DNA of 64,000 nt from Larix kaempferi (taxonomy: Eukaryota > Streptophyta > Pinopsida > Pinales > Pinaceae): NCBI GenBank assembly GCA_027924585.1, contig BSBM01000865.1:1302001-1366000 (forward strand), read 5' to 3'. Positions 60,330-64,000 of this stretch are shown one piece after another. The number at the start of each line of letters is the position of its first letter. Within the stretch, counting starts at the first letter, position 1. The notes under the pieces are model-generated. The model was not told the origin of the DNA. It saw only the letters and a program-made list of their open reading frames with translations, and ran no database searches. The translations under genes were made by a program, and so were the position numbers.

Positions 60330-61150
60330 ATAAAATCTTACTAAACATCACTAGAGCTAGGCATTAATTCAATGTACAATTTTCGTGCCTCCAATTTCAT
60401 TTAGGTCAAGTGTCAAAAGGAGAGGTGGAAAATTCATCCTTGGGCATAATAACCAAACCAAGCAACAAAATTGAATGTTGTAATTTTTGGAAAGTGTGTT
60501 TGGGATAGACTGACATGAGCGCATTGTCCATAAAATCTCATGAAAACACCATGACAATGGATTTAATTCCAAACTTAACATTCTTGATCTCAAACACCAT
60601 GACAGAATCCCTCTGATAGGAGTATTTGGAATTCAAGTTGAATATGAACACCATGATCAAGTCTTGGGCGTCTAGGTTTCTGGGTGATGAAATTAGGTAT
60701 CTAATAGTTATATTTGTGTGGATGATGGTTGAGAATCCTATGGTGAAAAATGGGATTGTGATGGTGACAACATGGGTAGGAAGAGCACGGTGGTGATGTT
60801 CATGGTGGAATGGTGACAGGGACAATGACCACAGGGATAGTGATAATGAGCATGAAGGTGGTGATGGTGCTAGTGAGCATGAAAATGGGCATGAGGATGT
60901 AGATATTATGGTTTACTTAGATGTGAGAAAAAAAATAAAGAAAACAAATCCACGATGAAACTTGTGCAATTTATCAAGATGTACCAAGTCTATGCAATTT
61001 ATCAATCTATCAATCTATCAATGTATAGCTGCAATACTCAAAATATTAATGTTAATACTCAATGAGACCGCGAAACAAAATCATAGCATACATGTACACC
61101 ACATACCTATAACAAAGTACTTGATAAAACATGCAAACCACATACCAGAT
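60330..61150. other. Unassigned sequence
   Basis: No gene recognised. 60740-60900 is rich in GGTGATG/GATGGTG words; 60998-61022 has four ATCAATCT-like repeats. It lies between the truncated E5 and the 3' end of the transposase-like pseudogene. Confidence 0.5.
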
Positions 61151-61163
61151 TACCTACCTATGG

Positions 61164-63065
61164 TCAGTCGACTAGACCATCAGGATCACCTCGAATACCA
61201 ATGGTTTCCTTTAACTTCTCGTGCTTAGAATAAGGCAATAAGTATCGTTCCTTTGATGAGTTCTTCCTTGGCATTATTTGCAGCTGGAGGTTTGTGCCAA
61301 TAACTAAGTTTGTATAATGGTATACAATCTCACCTGGTCTATAATCTTCATATGTATACCGTTTTCTATTTGCTGAGTGGGAAACCTGGTTCAAATATTC
61401 TCCCTTTATAACCATTGACCCAATTGGAAAATCATTGGCCCTAGAGTCCCACAATGGGACAATTAGGGTTTACTTCCCCTCTAAGCAACGTGCCAGCCAA
61501 TAGTCAGTGCGCCATGCATTGCGTCTCGGGGAAACCACTGCGTATATGTGCCCAGGAGAAAATATAGTTCCAACATTTCAGTCAACTAATTAGACACAAC
61601 TAGTAGTCAAAAATATTAAAAATATACACAACTAATTAGGCACAACTAGTTTTCAAAAATATAAAAATATTAATCGAACCTGGTTGTACGAGATCTGGTA
61701 TGTGGTCATAGTCTGGTGAAATAATCGATTGGTCCTCCTCCATCTGGGATAATTCTGTAGCTATCCATCGACCAATGGGGAATGATACATGGTCCCACCT
61801 ATCAACCCAATCCATGGAATCACATTCGTCCCATTCACCACTACTACATGGAGAACAAAAACATGACAGTTTCCTTGTCCACATTTCAAGTATAGCATTG
61901 TTAGGCGTTCTAACTGAATGAAATGCATGAGTTCCTTGGATGGTCTTGCATTCATATAACTGTGAATGATCTACATCCACCACCTCTCAAAAATATCTAT
62001 GTACATGTGCTTTCCTGGTTGAGTTATCTTCCTGCCTTCTTGCTCTCTCCCCCATGACTGAAGCACACCATTCAACGATGGTTTTTGCATCTCGGATGAT
62101 AGGTCCATCTGTGAACTTCATTTCTTGCCTGCATAATGCAGTCTTTATGCACGCACCTACTCCATCATGTTCACCTTTTCCATGTCCGGTCTCAAAATAG
62201 TTCCAAATATGTGGCACCTTGTGCCTTCTATGGAGCATACACAACCATTGGAAGACACGGGCATTTTTTAATTTCCCCGCACAACCGTCAGACCAAATCC
62301 AATGTTGTTCCATCCATATACTGTTATCCTTCAAGTGATTGTAGAACATTTGAAAGCTGTGTTGTACAAAATCCAAGTCGTGACACCTATCATCACTTAT
62401 GTAAAAGTGATACTCCTTCTATATAACCCTGTTGTCTTCAGTACTATCTGCCCCATGTCTATAGGTGATATTGACCATTAGGCTAACCTGGTCTGAGTGA
62501 TAATATTGACTCAAAATCTCATTTTGCGGTTGAAGAGTGTAGTTTTCCGCAAAATCGACCACTGACAGGATAGTCCCAATAGGAAATGTAGCCCTGCATG
62601 TTCTAAATTGCTCATCTTGCTAACGAGCCACATGCACATGCTTTGCATATTGTTGTGTCTTTTCAAAGAATTCCTCCATGAAGTCGCAAACCCGTACCTA
62701 GTAGATCAACAATAAAGACATTATATCAATAGATTATTACATATGAAATTGCAATCTGAAGAAAAAATAGTATCCAATAGCTCATTACCAACCTGAGAAG
62801 TGACCAATTGTATTTTTTTTCTTTCATTCCCTCCATCAATATCATACGTGACATATTTGAATGACTACAAGTTCACCTCCTGCCTCCCAAGTTCATGCTC
62901 ATCGGTCACATGTATGCATTTTTCCAATAATGCGAATCCACCACACCCTACGCATGTCCCATCTATGCAATTTTTTTGATAAAATGTGCGATCGTTTGGC
63001 CTGCTACACAAAATGCTATGAATAAAGTCTCTAGATGGCATCGACAATAATGTAGTTGAGCATTC
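61164..63065 (-). pseudogene. Transposase-like gene, three exons, broken
   Basis: Minus strand exons 63065-62793, 62697-61680 and about 61537-61164; introns are GT-AG, phases agree, about 555 codons. ExonA: YQKNCIDGTCVGCGGFALLE (zinc-type Cys cluster). ExonB: FPIGTILSVVDFAENYTLQP, HFYISDD, IWSDGCAGKLKNARVFQWL, IWNYFETGHGKGEHDGVGA, then a Cys-rich region (LSCFCSPCSSGEWDEC). ExonC: YRPGEIVYHYTNLVIGTNLQ and ERYLLPYSKHEKLKETIG. The spaced acidic residues (D in VDFAENY, D in SDGC, the H-D end of GHGKGEHDG) fit an RNase-H-like DDE fold. I recall similar uncharacterised proteins in mosses, lycophytes and animals that look transposon-derived. Five in-frame stops. The first exon(s) would lie further right. 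Assignment to a named superfamily is not made. Confidence 0.6.
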
Positions 63066-63329
63066 CTGCACAAGAGTGTTATGCAATACATGAAAAATAT
63101 ATGTATATGTGTCATAATAGTAACCATACTCAATGTGGTATCGACAAAAACATGTGTTACGAATTGTGTTTATTTTAACATACCATGGTTTTCATTTTTC
63201 AAAGGATCTTTGGCCCAAGTCAAGTTCATTATGTTCATTCCTAAATCTCTCATATAATTATGTTTGTGTCATATCAACACTAATACATGTGGACATTTTT
63301 TCCACGGAAAACCATTGCTATTGCAACAC

Positions 63330-64000
63330 TTTTCCATTGCTATAGCGACAAACAGGACTCCTTATTTTCGTGGCACTAATTTCGTCGCTGTAGCAACACT
63401 TTCCAACATTCGGGGCTATAGCACCAAACATTCGTGGCTATAGCGACGAATGTTTATATTTTAAAAAAATTAAATGAAGAGATATACGTCTCTCTAGCCA
63501 CGAACATTCATGGCTATAGCTCCGACAGTTCGTGGCAAGAGCGACGAATGGTCATATTTAAAAGAAATAAGTGAACTAATATGTGTCTCTCTAGCAATGA
63601 AATTTCGTGGCTATAGCACCGAAAGTTCGTGGCTATAGCGACGGATGTTCATATTTAAAAGAAATAAATGAACCGATCTCCATCTTTCTAGCAACAAAAG
63701 TTCGTGGCTATAGCACCGAAAGTTTGTGGTTATAGCGACGGATGTTCATATTTAAAAGAAATAAGTGAACCGATCTCCGTCTCTCTAGCAACGAAAGTTC
63801 GTGGCTATAGCACTGAAATTTTGTGGCTATAGCACCGAAAGTGCATGGCTATAGCGACGGATGTTCATATTTAAAAAAAATAAGTAAAGCGATCTCTATC
63901 TCTCTAGCAACGAATGTTCGTGGCTATAGCACTGAAATTTTGTGGCTATAGAGATAGAATCACATATTTAAAAAAAATATGTCCGTTGCTATAGAAATGA
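63330..64000. repeat. 97-98 bp tandem array of TTCGTGGCTATAGC units
   Basis: GCGACG(A/G)A anchors occur at 63443, 63541, 63638, 63735 and 63855, so the period is 98, 97, 97, then 120 (one extra 23-bp subunit). Each unit has two or three copies of TTCGTGGCTATAGCACCGAA-like sequence, a TTTAAAAGAAATAAGTGAAC-like spacer and TCTCTAGCAACGAA. The motif is partly self-complementary (TTCG...CGAA, CTATAG). The array continues past the window end. Confidence 0.9.

Overview
This window is nuclear DNA of a land plant. It has spliceosomal introns, one intact multi-exon cytochrome P450 gene, and otherwise mostly decayed retrotransposons and satellite-like repeats. One gene in 64 kb, nested LTR elements, a degenerate plant L1-type LINE and a divergent P450 of the CYP72 clan suggest a large, gene-poor genome. 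A gymnosperm is my best guess, but the species is not determinable by eye.

Layout. 1-4785: gypsy element E1 (minus strand, left end outside the window), inserted into the pol gene of a second gypsy element E2 (4786 to at least 8101, minus). 11069-12624: a complete, very small LTR element with 5-bp target duplications and an unrecognised internal ORF. 13627-25272: a complete 11.6-kb gypsy element E3 (minus; 870-bp LTRs, target duplication AGTTC, tRNA-Asp-like primer site) with gag, protease, RT, RNase H, integrase and an extra ORF. 25555-26340: 3' end of a LINE. 29384-36780: a copia-like LTR split by a 7.1-kb LINE (29481-36588, 16-bp target duplications) that carries an unusual third reading frame. 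37.6-42.5 kb: low-complexity sequence, unidentified coding debris and degenerate tandem repeats. 42.67-44.5 kb: copia pol remnant and its 3' LTR. 44.6-48.6 kb: several local tandem repeats.

49094-53178 (+) is the only intact host gene: a five-exon CYP72-clan P450 of 535 residues, most like CYP735A cytokinin hydroxylases as I remember them. Introns 1 and 3 contain foldback (MITE-like) hairpins.

54.4-57.4 kb is a degenerate 17-bp minisatellite of about 2.9 kb, seeded five times with the same boundary sequence. A gypsy element (LTR, gag, protease only) inserted at its right end at 57428. 61164-63065 (minus) is a three-exon broken gene with transposase-like acidic motifs. To its right, running off the window, lies a 97-98 bp tandem array built from a short dyad-symmetric motif. 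Together these may be one end of an uncharacterised DNA transposon.

Apart from the P450, no pathway or operon-like cooperation between genes can be seen. The interaction visible here is mobile elements inserting into each other and into the introns and flanks of the P450.
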